Under the pieces are notes generated by a model that was not told the origin of the DNA, searched no databases, and worked only from the letters and a program-made list of their open reading frames with translations. This document shows, one piece after another, positions 47,212-59,628 of a stretch of 64,000 nt of DNA. Both the position numbers and the translations under genes were made by a program. Each line of letters opens with the position of its first letter. Position 1 is the first letter of the stretch. The stretch covers positions 2,756,035 to 2,820,034 of the forward strand of contig NC_092861.1 in the NCBI RefSeq assembly GCF_032062135.1, in the 5' to 3' direction. This stretch comes from Pyxicephalus adspersus (lineage: Eukaryota > Chordata > Amphibia > Anura > Pyxicephalidae).

Positions 47212-47802
47212 NNNNNNNNNNNNNNNNNNNNNNNNNNNNNNNNNNNNNNNNNNNNNNNNNNNNNNNNNNNNNNNNNNNNNNNNNNNNNNNNNNNNNNNNN
47301 NNNNNNNNNNNNNNNNNNNNNNNNNNNNNNNNNNNNNNNNNNNNNNNNNNNNNNNNNNNNNNNNNNNNNNNNNNNNNNNNNNNNNNNNNNNNNNNNNNNN
47401 NNNNNNNNNNNNNNNNNNNNNNNNNNNNNNNNNNNNNNNNNNNNNNNNNNNNNNNNNNNNNNNNNNNNNNNNNNNNNNNNNNNNNNNNNNNNNNNNNNNN
47501 NNNNNNNNNNNNNNNNNNNNNNNNNNNNNNNNNNNNNNNNNNNNNNNNNNNNNNNNNNNNNNNNNNNNNNNNNNNNNNNNNNNNNNNNNNNNNNNNNNNN
47601 NNNNNNNNNNNNNNNNNNNNNNNNNNNNNNNNNNNNNNNNNNNNNNNNNNNNNNNNNNNNNNNNNNNNNNNNNNNNNNNNNNNNNNNNNNNNNNNNNNNN
47701 NNNNNNNNNNNNNNNNNNNNNNNNNNNNNNNNNNNNNNNNNNNNNNNNNNNNNNNNNNNNNNNNNNNNNNNNNNNNNNNNNNNNNNNNNNNNNNNNNNNN
47801 NN
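47212..47802. other. Assembly gap (591 N)
   Basis: Run of N immediately before the hAT-related tandem units. Confidence 0.99.
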
Positions 47803-47811
47803 CCCCCCCAT

Positions 47812-48240
47812 TACTCTAGACTGGCCGTTCTCAACCAAGGTTCTGTGGATCACCAGGGTTCCTCCACAGGTTGCTATGGGTTTCTCAAACTGTAGCTGAC
47901 AGACCTCCCCTTTCATGATGACTGTATAGTTCTGGAGCCAACACCACTTCACAGATCCATCTTTATAACTCTAGATCAGCCATTCTCAACCAACGCTTTG
48001 TGGATCACCAGGTTTCCTCCAGAGGTTGTTATGTGTTCTTTGAACTGTAGCTAACAACCTCCCATTTCATGATTCTTAATTCTGGGACCAACACTACGTG
48101 GTAGAGCCAACTGCATTCTTTTTACTGAATACTGATTTAGGAGACATTTTACTCCATTGAACACCAAAAAATTGGTTTTAGGGGTTCCCTGAGACCTGAA
48201 AATTCAACCACAGGTTCCTTGGGGCTAAAATAGAAATACT
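47812..48240. repeat. Tandem hAT-related units (~157 bp)
   Basis: ACTCTAGACTGGCCGTTCTC at 47812 and ACTCTAGATCAGCCATTCTC at 47969 start two similar units with TGTGGATCACCAGGGTTCCT and CAAACTGTAGCTGACAGACC. CATTCTCAACC and GGTTCCTTGGGG fit termini of hAT MITEs whose consensus reads like CAGTG.TTCTCAACC. The array probably extends into the gap at 47212-47802. Confidence 0.65.
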
Positions 48241-49779
48241 GTTAAATGCAATCAAAAGAAGGAAACACTGTGTCCCCTTCCATTTGCTGTCCTGATGCAG
48301 TCCTATTACCCAGTTAAGTCCCTGATGTGTCTCATTACACATACACCAAAGCTACCTGCAACTGCTTTAGGAAGGTCTTAATGTTCCTGCCCCTTTGCTT
48401 CAAAAAATTTACCCTCGTCTATAGCAACCCTCCAGCACACATGTCCTTATTAGCAACACCCTTTTCCATCACACATGTCCTTCTCCTAATTACCAAACCT
48501 CCCAGTTAACTAAAGCATGTAGCTAATTAGTCAGAGCCCAGCACACTTCATCTTTCAGTTTCTATCTATTCCAAAGGCCATTTATGAGTTCCCAGGTATA
48601 ATTGGAAGAGCTGATGTCCTCTACAGACCTCCACATAAGCCAACCATTACTTCTACTTATAGAGGGCATTTTAGGGGTGTTCTCCCCTCACTCTGTAGGT
48701 TTGGATAGGGGCAGCAGAAGATCTTCTAATTGTCATCACCTTCTAATGATATCCAAGCAATTTAAAATGGGCAGATAGAGCTATATAGACTGTAATTTAT
48801 GGGGTTTCTGAGTATCTTTAGTGTTTTTAATCTCCAGCTATATAGCTCTATTAAGAATACACACAGCTGAATAGGAACTCCAGACAAAGCCACGGTGCTT
48901 AGACAGAGCAGAGCTAGTGTTGGCTTTCCTAATGTATGTCTATTTATTTCTGCCTATTCCTAAAAGACCAGTTTAAAGTATAAAAGTAATGAAAAAAAAA
49001 CTTTTATAAAGCAAATATTCCATGCATTGTGTGTTCGTTGAAGATATTCGCTCTTGAACAATTCAATGTGTAGGTAAAAGCACCTATAAATCCTAAAATA
49101 TGACCTCAAACCTTCTTGCACATTTGTACCAGCTCCTCGCTTGGATTTAATTTCACTGCATAGTATAAGCTTCCCACAATGTACATTTGAAGCTGCAGCA
49201 AGTTGTATAAAGTCAACCCTATTCCCTGGCTGGAGGATGTCCAACATGACCAAGTGTCTCCTTCCCCAGGCCGATTGTCCCTGGCTCCGCCCTGGATTTC
49301 AGTCAATCCAATCATGAAGGGTGAGCATTACACGTGGACGTTACCTGGGGTGGTCTGTATGCAAATATGACCTGTCTAGAAACGCCCATTACTCCAGGCT
49401 GGCACCCAGTTTTGATATTTGAATACCTCTTCCCAAAAGCCAGCCCATCAGGACCCGGGGGTGGGGGGGATAGTAAAGCAGGGAGTTCTCAGGAAGCTGT
49501 GTACAGCCCCCAGCTGGACCTTCCCACCCACCATAATCCTCCTGCATTGCATGGAGAAGTAGAGTGACCCCAATAATGACATCACTGGGACTAAAATAAG
49601 GCATGGAGTGAAAGCAAAAAGGCTTTCTTTAAACATTTCTGTGTAATGATGAGGAGAAGGGGGAAGAAACAAAGAAGGTAAAATATAACCAGAAGAATCT
49701 TTATCCAAACATTTGCATTGAACAATGCCCATTCTACATACACTGCGTTATTTTGAGCCGTCCTGTTCCTGAATCTTAA

Positions 49780-50350
49780 AAAAACATAAACACGTGAAAT
49801 AAAATGAAGTCAGCTTTTTGTTCCAATAAAATGTTTTGATCTTTAAACATTTTTCCTCCTATTTTTCCCCAATCAAGACAGAATTTATTAAAGAATTTTT
49901 CACCTAAAACGTTGCACGTCGGGCTAATAAAATAAGACACATAAAAATAATAATGACATAAAATTGCTGTTTTTACTAAATTCGCAGTGAACACGGATTG
50001 ACGACGCAGTTAAAGTAATCAAAACAGGAGGAATATTAAAGGCTCCTTTGTTTAAATTGGGAGCGCAAGACAGCGTATGAATATTCATGAGCGCAATTTG
50101 TTTTCCTGCGCCTCAAATAATGGAGTCGCATCGCTACTGTAAGAAATCATAATAGGGAAATTAATAAAGAAATCGGAGACAATGGCGTGCTGACGGGGCG
50201 GATGTTTTCCGTGTAATGGAATTGTTGTCGCTGACTTTTCTTTTCTCTCCGGTGTTGTGACACATGGGACAAGCTGCGATCATCCGCTATATATTGTGTG
50301 CCGTGTGAAGGCTGCACCGGGCGAGAACACAAAGCACCCTCCATCTATTG
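49780..50350. promoter_or_regulatory. CNE-like block
   Basis: Non-repetitive, AT-rich but CpG-retaining sequence with many homeodomain-type cores (GCTAATAAAATAAG, GGAAATTAATAAAG), AACGTTGCACGTCGGGC, GATTGACGACGCAGTTAAAG and the POU-like TATGAATATTCATGAGCGC. It lacks transposon remains and is bordered by them. Its character is that of a developmental enhancer; conservation cannot be tested here. Confidence 0.45.
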
Positions 50351-50415
50351 TCTGATATCCTCATGGCCAACAATGGCTTAACACCTTCCATCCCATAGCC
50401 ATCAGAGAAATGGAT

Positions 50416-50505
50416 ACTGGGGTCTGTGCTGAGGTCTGTACTGGGGTCTGTGCTGAGGTCTGTGCTGAGGTCTATACTGGGGTCTGTATTGGGGGTTTTT
50501 GACTG
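50416..50505. repeat. Dispersed copy of the 12/24-bp minisatellite
   Basis: ACTGGGGTCTGTGCTGAGGT repeats run for about 75 bp and end in GGGGGTTTTTGACTGG. The sequence is the same family as at 26.9-29.3 kb, 21 kb away, so the minisatellite probably travels inside a mobile element. Confidence 0.8.
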
Positions 50506-51921
50506 GTGAACAAAGGATACATGGATAGATTTTCAGTACTCCAGAGACTGATATTAACCTATACTATGGATATCCTAACACAACCACAACCAACATACAA
50601 TAAGTGTTTGTCTTTGTTTTTATTTTCACTTTTTTACATTTCAGTGCTGATGAACTCCAAAGCCTCTTGTAGACACTTCCCATCTCAGCAACTTTCCCAT
50701 TTTTCTAATCTCAATTTCTCTGCTGAACAATGTCTTGGCCTCCATCACTTGGATGTTGTTCTTTGTAAGTGAATTTACATTTTATGTTTTTTGGATCCTT
50801 TGGTGGTTTTTATAATTAAATTTTACTGTATATATTGTTTATTTAGAACAATATTTGGTTTCCAATCCTAAAAAAGTGATATGGAAACTGCGAAATGCGT
50901 AGATATTTTGTCTAAGGGAAAGTACCTGCTTTGACAATTTGAAATTGTAAATGAAACCATAAACATTTTGTCATTTTAACATTGTTTTCCTTCTTTTGGG
51001 GGCTATAATCTATACTTTTCATACATTTTAAAATAATATTGGGGAAATTAAACAATTTTAAGTTTGGAGTTTTCATTTGATGTTTGTGTATAATTCATTT
51101 TGTACGAAAGCCAATTTATAACCAAAAGTATTGGTTGAGATACTTCTCTTTATTTCATAGCTTTTGTAGATTTGGGATGTGGCTTGGTAACAATGATCCA
51201 TGGTTTTACTATTTCTAGTCAAATGATGTCTGATATTTACAGAGCTCAGTTTCTCAAGCATCAAGACATAACAAGAGTGACTCAAATAGATATAAAACAC
51301 AAGTTAAAACCTTACAAATAAAAAAGATTAAAATACAATGAAAAGGTGACCCCCTCCCCCATTATTTAGTTTCCTCTTCTGTGTGATAGGGCGGTGATAC
51401 TACATTCCCAGTCTGGACGGATACAAAAGAATAAAATAATCATGGTTGAAGTGTTGGGTTTGTGTCATGTCACATCTGCTCCAAGGTGACACCTATTCAT
51501 TGCAATAAACAGTAAGCAAAGAACCCCATTCCCTATGAAGAGGGAGCATTGTGAGGGCTTTGATTTATTTTTAAGGAGCAGATCAAAGGTTTGCGGCTCT
51601 TCTGCAGAAGGAGGTCTGGATGTTTGTTAAGTAAAATGGATGCAAATGCTGCCTGCACTGAATTCAGTAAGGTGGACAATTGTGGAAGCCCCGTCTGATG
51701 GCGTATTACCAACATTTTTATTTTTGCAAATTTTTTATTTATGCTAATTTTTTCATCCCTTTAATAGTGGATCATTAAAGGTTTGGGTTGACTTTCTGAT
51801 GGGAACAGCATAGTGCACTATAGCAGCACAGCCACTAGTTGGCACCATCATTGTCAGGTTGACAATTCAGTGGAATAAAGAAAAGGATAGAGAGGGAGAG
51901 GATTGTCTTTTTTCCTTTAAT

Positions 51922-52205
51922 CAGCATTTCTCAACCTCTCTAACATGGGGGGGATCCCTTTCAGGTCTTTAGGGAACCCCGGCTATAATTCCTATATCAA
52001 CAGCTCACAGTATATTAGTGTGGTGATCAGTCGGAAGAATTCCCATTACATTGCTGGCCATTGGGAAGAATGTCACCCCTAAAGATAGCCAAAAACATCA
52101 TTGGTGTCACTTAAACTGACTTTAGAGGCACAAATTGCTCAATGAACCCCCAGCAACCTCTGGAGAAACCCCAAGGTTCCATGGAAACCTGCCTGAGAAA
52201 CATTG
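51922..52205. mobile_element. hAT-type MITE (CAGCATTTCTCAACC termini)
   Basis: It starts CAGCATTTCTCAACCTCTCT and ends CCTGAGAAACATTG, giving inverted termini. The interior is ATCCCTTTCAGGTCTTTAGG, AACAGCTCACAGTATATTAG, TGTGGTGATCAGTC. Possible worn target duplication: CCTTTAAT on the left and CTTTAGAG on the right. It abuts the next hAT MITE. Confidence 0.78.
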
Positions 52206-52213
52206 CTTTAGAG

Positions 52214-52374
52214 GAGGGGCGTCAAGCTCAGGCCCGTGGGCCAAATCTGGCCCGTACTGTAATTATATTCGGCCCACGAGAAAATACCAAATGCCCACTA
52301 GAGCTGGCCTGCCAGTAAGCTAATACTGAACTTTTTAATTTCTGCCCACTGTGTATTTGAGTTTGACACCCATA
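52214..52374. mobile_element. hAT-type MITE (GGGCGTCAA termini)
   Basis: GAGGGGCGTCAAGCTCAGGC opens and GTATTTGAGTTTGACACCCA closes the element, as in CAGGGGTGTCAAACTC-type hAT MITEs. Interior landmarks are GGCCAAATCTGGCCCG and TAATTATATTCGGCCCACGA. Flanks are CTTTAGAG (52206-52213) and TTTTAGAG (52375-52382), an 8-bp target duplication with one mismatch. Confidence 0.85.
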
Positions 52375-52439
52375 TTTTAGAGCATCGTTAACCCACTACA
52401 GCAGGTGTCTGAACAAGATGCTTTATGGCAGGCGATCTG

Positions 52440-55344
52440 TTTATGAAGCTGTAAATCTGGCATTCCCCAGAACATTTCTTGATGGAGAATCAATTACTAC
52501 CCTTGAAAAACATGGACATAGAAGATTTTCCACCGTGGCTTTTTTACTAAAGCTGCAGTATTTCATTTCTGCAGGGGTTCCATGACGTGGACACTTTCCT
52601 ATTGGCTGTCCAGAGTCAGGGTCCTCCCGGGGGGTCTGCATGTCAGGCGATGATGTCAGCACGAGGGGAGCACCGAGGACTGGCCAGCATGTTGCATTTG
52701 CAGCAGTGGGTCCTCTGCCTTCCACTTCTGGAAGCAGTGCTGTCCAGGAACCAGAGTACATCCTCCTTTGAAAAAGGAAATTTAAAAAAGGCTCAGGATG
52801 GGTAAAAGGTGGGCAGGATGGCAAAGGGGCATTAAGACTTCAGATAGTAAATAGAATTCAGAATTACATTAATATGCTGATATGATATTTTAATGATTTA
52901 GTGTTCATTATCAACTTCAAGCCAAATTTTTGCCAATTTTGCAAAGTTGGTTACAGACAGCATAGGAATGGTAACTTTTCATAACAATCATTTTACAAAA
53001 TGTCTTGTAGACCAATTACCAAATATCCATTATTTAATGGAAGTTCTTCTTCGCCGCTCCATACAGAGCCCTGACAAAGACACGCAGAGCCAGCAGCGCA
53101 CCTAAAGTGCTTTCTGGTCTCCGGCATCCAATAATGGATGGAAGTCGGAGTGCATTAGGCTTTTCAATCTTCTCCCGAAGAATATGCCTGGCATTAATCA
53201 TTGTTCATGTAGCATCGCCATTGGTTGCCATTGCCTTCTGCCCGTTGCTTGGCCTCAGAGCGACCTGAAGCGTGTCTGGTGGGACCAGGTCACCGGCAGC
53301 CTCTATACATAACTCCATAATGAAGGTTAGATTGGGTTTATTAGCAAATAAACAAAAAGAAGATCCGATGTTGAGTTGTCAATCCATAAAGAAAGAGGAG
53401 TATGTTGTCTGCGTGCAGAGAACATGGATTGATTCCATCCGCCAACATTAATAAAATGTTGGAAAGCCATTACATTGACTTCTAAAGAGAACCTATCATG
53501 ACTGGGATGCTGAAGATTGCACTGCTCGATTGTAACAGGAGCTTGACATTGCATTTATTCATATTTATTGCCCTGATATTTTCAGCTGGACTTTATTAAA
53601 ATAATCTCTGTTGATATTCCTATAAACATCTTCAGGCACTTCTTGTGATCACTTCAAATGATGATGTGCTTCTCTAACGCATGGGTCATAGTCATGTCAC
53701 CATATGTCCCTCAGGGGAGCTCTCTTGAACCCCTGAACAAGCCTTTGCGCCTTCTTTTCCAACAACTCCCCCAAGAAACCCCACTTTGTTGCCGTAATAT
53801 ATATATATATTTTACCGGCCATGACAAGCCCTGATGAAGGGAGGCTGTTGACTTTTTCGTGACATCGATTGTGATTAATGAAGATTTACTGGATTTGTGA
53901 TGACCTGGTGGTACTCATCTGTCAACTGTACCCAACATTGATATACCTAGGACCCTCCCGAGGTCCATCAGCTAAAAGGGCGCTGCATTTATTTTGAGAA
54001 TTACTTCTTCCAGGATTCTTCCAGTGGTCCACCAATATTCCTTCATGGTTCCAAATGGTTATATTTATGGTTAATGGTTAATCCATAATCATAGTTTTTT
54101 TTCAAAGGCCATCTTGTCAGCTTCATCCTTTCCTCACTACTCAATGACCAGAAGAAGTATGCTGCCAATGTAGTCTACTCACCTTATTTTAGGCAAGCTC
54201 GCTCAGTAGAGCCAGCATCTTCTCCCCATCTTCTTGATCTTTGGCCATCTTGGGTGGCCAGGTGAAGATGACCTAACATTCTTTCTGTAAAGAATTCATT
54301 TATCCTAGCACTGCCACATGTAAATTCCAGGGTAGACTCAAAGTTAGCTTGTGAACTAATGTTTTTTGTTGCAGAATATACACATGATTCATTAGGTGGA
54401 CAACAATGGAAACATCAGCAGGTATTTTTGAGATTTGGCAGGGGAATTAAAAATGGATGGGCAAAATTGAAATGGCCCATAGGAAGACCGGAAAAAACCC
54501 TATGGGCCCTGGTCATATGCCCCCAAAATTAGGTTATGTTGTGCTCTCTGACTAATGCTGCCTTCCAAAAGAAAACTACTGCACCAAGAAAACTCTGGTT
54601 TGCCTTCCTACTCATTACGTCTAGTGGGCCCCAGGTCCCCAGTCCAATCTTACAGATGGCCATAGTTCTTCACTCCTGGGCCGGAATTATTTGCCTTTTT
54701 CAATTACACAAAGATCTTGTTTGGTTTTGATTCTGCTTTGGTTCCTCCATTCATCCAAAGTTACTTCATGTTCAAAAGTCAAAAATGACCCCTTCCAGCG
54801 GTGTAATCATGGCCTCTCTCACGGCATTACTGGTGGTTAATGGGCTGTTTCTTTGTATCTCTCTGGCATTTCTGTTCTTCTGTAATAATATTTTCCAAGG
54901 TTTTTCTTTGAAAATCACTTATAAATGCTTTTCATACAGCGTCCTTGCCCTCTGGGTAGACGGTTCGCGATCGGTGCACTTAAATCTAACCTTTCAAGCA
55001 AATTTGTGTGTTGATGTCTGCAGATCCATAATCTACCCTCCATAGGTAGTTATCCATCCGAACTCTCTGTGCCCCCGAGTATCCATCCTCCAAAATGTCA
55101 AAACAGAGTGTTGGAGCCGGCAGAAGAAGACTGGCTTGCGTTAAGTTGTTTTGTAAGCCGCGGTGGAAGAGAGCAGACGTGGCTAGAAAATGACACTCTG
55201 GTTTTTTAAGGTTGGATTCAATAACATATATTTTACAGTGACGTGAGGTGTTTTAGGGTGTATAAACTACAAAAAAGTTGTAGTAAGTCACGGGGTCAAT
55301 AAACAGGTGAGCATGAGTAAACTAAAAGCTGAACTTCAGCTTCT
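52440..55344. other. Unassigned intergenic sequence
   Basis: 53050-53310 is CpG-retaining and complex (TTCTTCGCCGCTCC, GACACGCAGAGCCAGCAGCG) and could be constrained DNA or an old repeat. The remainder shows nothing recognisable. Short ORFs at 52441-52824 and 54785-55045 have no family resemblance. Confidence 0.4.
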
Positions 55345-55985
55345 TTGTTAAATCTGCCTCCAGCTTTAAGTTAATTAAATTTGCCCTCTGGCCTCCCCTT
55401 AATTAAATTTTCCCTCTGACCTCCCATTCATTGAATCTGGCCTCCAGCCTTCCCTTCATGATATGTTCTCCCCGACCTCACATCTATTATATTTGCCCTT
55501 CAGCCCTCTCTTTATGAAATCTTCTCTCCAGCCTCCCATTCATTGAATCTGCCGTCCATCCTGGCCTTTTATTAAATCTGCCACCACCCTCCCCTTCATT
55601 AAATCTACCAATCAGTCTTCCCTCCAGCTACCCATTCTTTAAATCTTCCCTCCATTCTGCCCTTTACTAAATCTGACCTCCAGCCTTCCCTTCAAGAAAT
55701 CTGCCCGCCAGACTCCCCTTCATTAATTCTGCCCACCACACTTCCCTTCATTAACGCTACCTCCCAAGGCATCCTTTCATTAAATTTGCCCTCTAGTCTC
55801 CCCTTCAATAAATCTATCCCCTTGCCCTCTCACCAGCACCCCCACACAAATAAATCTGCCCCCAGCCTTCCCTACATTGAATCTTCTCTTCGACTTCTTC
55901 ATTAAATCTGTCTTCCTGTCTCCCGTTTATAAAGCCAGCCCTCCAGCCTTCTTTTCATTCTTGCACTTTTGCAACCAGTATATAA
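55345..55985. repeat. 30-bp CT-rich minisatellite
   Basis: About 20 imperfect units of CTCCAGCCTCCCCTTCATTA then AATCTGCC. The array ends with CATTCTTGCACTTTTGCAAC, which also closes the shorter array at 56290-56440. Reverse-complement units occur at 22335-22410. Confidence 0.85.
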
Positions 55986-56289
55986 GTATTTGCCCTCCCT
56001 TGAACCCTTAGTTTACCCTTTTCAGTCCCTATTAGCCCCTTCTTCCTCTTATTTCCTAAACTATTCGTTTCCTTCTGATTTTTTTTATACTTCCTGTCTA
56101 CATACCCATGCTTCATTATTGGTTGCAAATCGCTGTTGTAGGTGTGGTCTCTTTATGACTACGGTGGTAGACCACCCCTGAGGAGTGTGTGTTGACACAG
56201 CTCCTCCCCATGGGCACATTTAACAGGTAGTGATTGGCTAAGCTCAGTTTTATAATAGACGGACAGCCTACCTCTTGGTTGACAAGTTT

Positions 56290-56440
56290 GTTAGGCAGAT
56301 TTAAACTCTGCTCCTCAGCCTTCCTTTCATTGAATCTGCCCAATAGATTCTCCTTAATTAAATCTGTCTTCCAGCCCCCCCTTCATGAAGTTAGCCTTCC
56401 AGTCTCCTTTTCATTCTTGAACTTTTGCAACCATTAAAGC
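56290..56440. repeat. Second block of the 30-bp CT-rich minisatellite
   Basis: Units such as CCTTCCTTTCATTGAATCTG and CCTTAATTAAATCTG, ending CATTCTTGAACTTTTGCAAC. It is separated from the first block by about 300 bp of unrelated sequence containing GTAGTGATTGGCTAAGCTCA. Confidence 0.75.
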
Positions 56441-56877
56441 TTATATAAACCTCCCATGATTACCCGATCATTTCATTCATATAACAGGGTGCATTGTACA
56501 AATGGCCTAATTAACATGCAACTAGAAAAAAAACAAAACAAAAGAAAAAACTATCTCAGTCATCGGCTATCGCCTTTTATATGCTATAATCATTGGAAGT
56601 AAACAAAAGGGGAGGCATGAGGCATATCACAGCCCATATAGAATGGCTTGTCAGGCCGTGCCGTACACAATGGAGCCGTCCCTTTGAGAAAAGTCATCCG
56701 TCACTCTGTCAGCAGCATCATTAGGGGGAACCTATTCATTACAGACATGACCTTTGCTGTTCACATCCCACTTACCTCTTGGATCAATCGCAGCACAGAG
56801 AACTCATGAATTCCCAATCAAACCTTAGTTAACCCCAGTGGCTGCATGCATATATAATACATATAAAAGGGGAAAAT

Positions 56878-56975
56878 CCTTGTTAAAACATACAAACTCC
56901 ATGCAAACAGTGTCCTGGTTGAGTTTTAATCCTGTGCTAGACTGCTGGCCACAAGGGAGACAGTGCACTGTCCCC
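56878..56975 (-). repeat. SINE fragment (reverse)
   Basis: ACATACAAACTCCATGCAAA, CAGTGTCCTGGTTGAGTTTT and AATCCTGTGCTAGACTGCTG follow the reverse complement of the SINE body and B-box region, with many substitutions. Only the head third is present. Confidence 0.5.
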
Positions 56976-59308
56976 ATCTCCAAATTGTGCCCACGTGTTG
57001 TCACCCTGCCATTGGAAACCAAAAGTGGCCATTTCATCAATTTGCAGGCACTATATAATTTATTTGGGGTTTACAGTGACCCTGAGGTTGGCAAGTTGCC
57101 CAATTGGATCTGAATTCCATGTACCATCTAGCGGCAGATTATAATATGGGCAGAACGGTTGGGGAAACATATTTTCCATATTATCCCTATCCTTCATGGG
57201 TCATATACAAAGAGTATTTCACTGAACAAGATCTGAATCTAAACCCATATCAGAAGCAAAACCCATAACCCAGTGCACCCAGCACCTTCTACATGATCCA
57301 ATTAAACTGGCACTGTAAACAGTTCGGGGCCCAAGTTATTGTGAAGCCAATGTTCATGCAGGTCCAAAATGAAAACCTTTAAAGGTCCATTGTTGTTGGC
57401 TTCCTATATTACAGAACTCATGGCCAAGGTTCATTCCTAAAAGGAAAAATTGGTTTGGTTTGGTCAACATGTGGTTTTTATTTTGTCTTAATGTGTGTGC
57501 GTTAATTTCCATTGCGTGCTAAGGCTTTTGCCCAAAATGACCCCATTGGGTATAACTGTGGTAGATATCTTTGGATGAGGCTCCCCCAACAGCTAATTCC
57601 CCTTTACTTAAATGAATAAAAGCACCAAATACTCACCTACATCTTCTTTCAGATGATGTTTCGGGTCCCGAGACTCCTTGTGTATTCACGTGGTTGGATC
57701 CTTTTTAGGTGCCCATATTGCGGCCTTTCTGATCCTGTCTGGGTACTTCTCTTTTGGTTCATCATTAAGGTCCTCCAAGAATCCACATGACTCCACCAGT
57801 CAGTCCTGGGCCAAGATGTAGACAGAAGAATCGGCCACCATGCGCACCTCAGTAGAACGGGCAGGGCAAAGTATGTATTCTGCTGAATTAGTTATTAGTT
57901 TATGGAAAGAAGGGCCTTTTCACCTTTGGTGCTAAAGGACCCTGTTGCAACAATGCCAGTAGAAACATGGTGACATGCGCGAGGGGCCACCAGTGTTTGG
58001 TCATTTTTCTCCACCACCAGACACTAGCCACATAATGGAAGATTCAGGTAATTTAAAATGGGCTAATTAATGGGGGCTTTCGGGAATTTGGGTGAGTCAG
58101 ATGGAGGGATTTCTTATTTTCCTGGGCCCTTAGGGAGCCTTTTTTAATGTTTTGCTAAAGAATGAACTGCCACAAATCCTGACATCCACCATTGCCAACT
58201 GGCCACCGGCTTCACCTTATGGTGCTCTACCAATGATTAATAAAAAGAATGAGAGTTAAAGGGTAGAGGAGGGGTTCTTAAACATAAGCTTTAAGCAGTG
58301 GTACTTTTTGTTTTTTTTTCCATTTTTTTTTTCCTTTAGGGAGGAAATAACTATAACCCAAGATGAGCCCCTTTAAAACTACCCCGACATTTCTAACATC
58401 CTAATCAGAGGTATTGCTGCTGCTAATCGCACTCTTTTTGAACTGACCATTACCCAACAAACGAAGGGAGCACAGCTCTGTTACAATGATTGATAGAATG
58501 AAAATCCCAACCCGTAAAATCTACATCATGTAATTATTGGAGGATGTGGGGTGAATGGACAAGGAAAGTAGGGACCCCAATATAAGAATAAAAAGCTCCT
58601 AATGACAGAATGGTAATTTGCTGTACAAATACAGCCTGTTCGCCGGTCTCCGGCACCCCCGTCCTGCCTGGTCTCCAGATAATGAAAATGCTGTAGAGCC
58701 ATGAATCAAGCACATTGTGATACTGGGTTCATTATTAATCTGTCAGCATTTACATGGCTGCCGGAAGCCAATTAACGTTGGAAGGGCACAATTTGCTGGA
58801 GTCGATAATGAAGCATTGTGGGCTTAACATGCGCTGCAGTTTGTCTTAATCTTTTTTGGATCTGCACACTGTTACAGCATCAGTAGATAGGGGAAAGGAG
58901 AATTATATCGGGATGTTGTAGAAAACACAGGAATGGGCAGGTGACAACCACATGAAGACATCCACCAAGTAATCCTGAGACCACGCTGTCCTGGGCTTTT
59001 GGGTCGATTTTTCCAAAAAATTCCAGAAAGGCAAACCAAAAATCAAACATGAGTATCAAGTGATATTTTATAAAACTGGTTACTCTGCCATTCATCAAAA
59101 TATTCAGTTGAATCATCCTGGTGCATGTGTATTAAATAAGAGCACCAGTAAAACTTGGGAAAAGTTGCCCCGACTGTCATATCAATATGCCCCATACCTG
59201 GGCTGGCACCATGACGGGACAAGAGGTACAAATCCCTTATCAAAGGAGCATTTGTAATGCTGGAAGTTGTAGATATGGGAAGTTTACCTAATATGGGGCC
59301 CAGAAATT
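56976..59308. other. Unique DNA with a CNE-like block at 58600-58850
   Basis: 58600-58850 has GTCTCCAGATAATGAAAATG, ATGGCTGCCGGAAGCCAATT and GAGTCGATAATGAAGCATTG, a non-repetitive block with homeodomain-like cores that looks constrained. 57650-57880 and the rest are unassigned. Confidence 0.4.
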
Positions 59309-59628
59309 AGGTTAGCACTCTGGCCTTTGTAGCGCTAGGTCCAATTCTAGGATCAATTCTCAGCCAGGACACTATCTGCATGGAGTTTGCAGGTTCTCCC
59401 TGTGTTTGCGTGGGTTTCCTCCGGGTACTCCGGTTTTCTCCCAAAAACATGCAGTTAGGTTAATTGGCTTCCCCCCAAAATTGACCTTAGACAGTGATAA
59501 TGACATATGACTATGGTAGGGACAATAGATTGTGAGCCCCTTTGAGGGACAGCTAGTGATATGACTATGGACTTGTACAGCGCTGTGTAATATGTTGGCA
59601 CTTTATAAATACATTATAATTATAATTG
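59309..59628 (+). repeat. V-SINE-like SINE
   Basis: The A box is partly lost (GTTAGCACTCTGGCC), but the body GCATGGAGTTTGCAGGTTCT and GTGGGTTTCCTCCGGGTACT is well preserved. It ends with TTGTACAGCGCTGTGTAATA, GTTGGCACTTTATAAATACA and an A/T-rich tail. Confidence 0.85.

Noticed and set aside
50868..50912. GATATGGAAACTGCGAAATGCGTAG as a known dispersed repeat
   Set aside because: It recalls repeats with AAACGCGTAG words, but too little matches to name a family.
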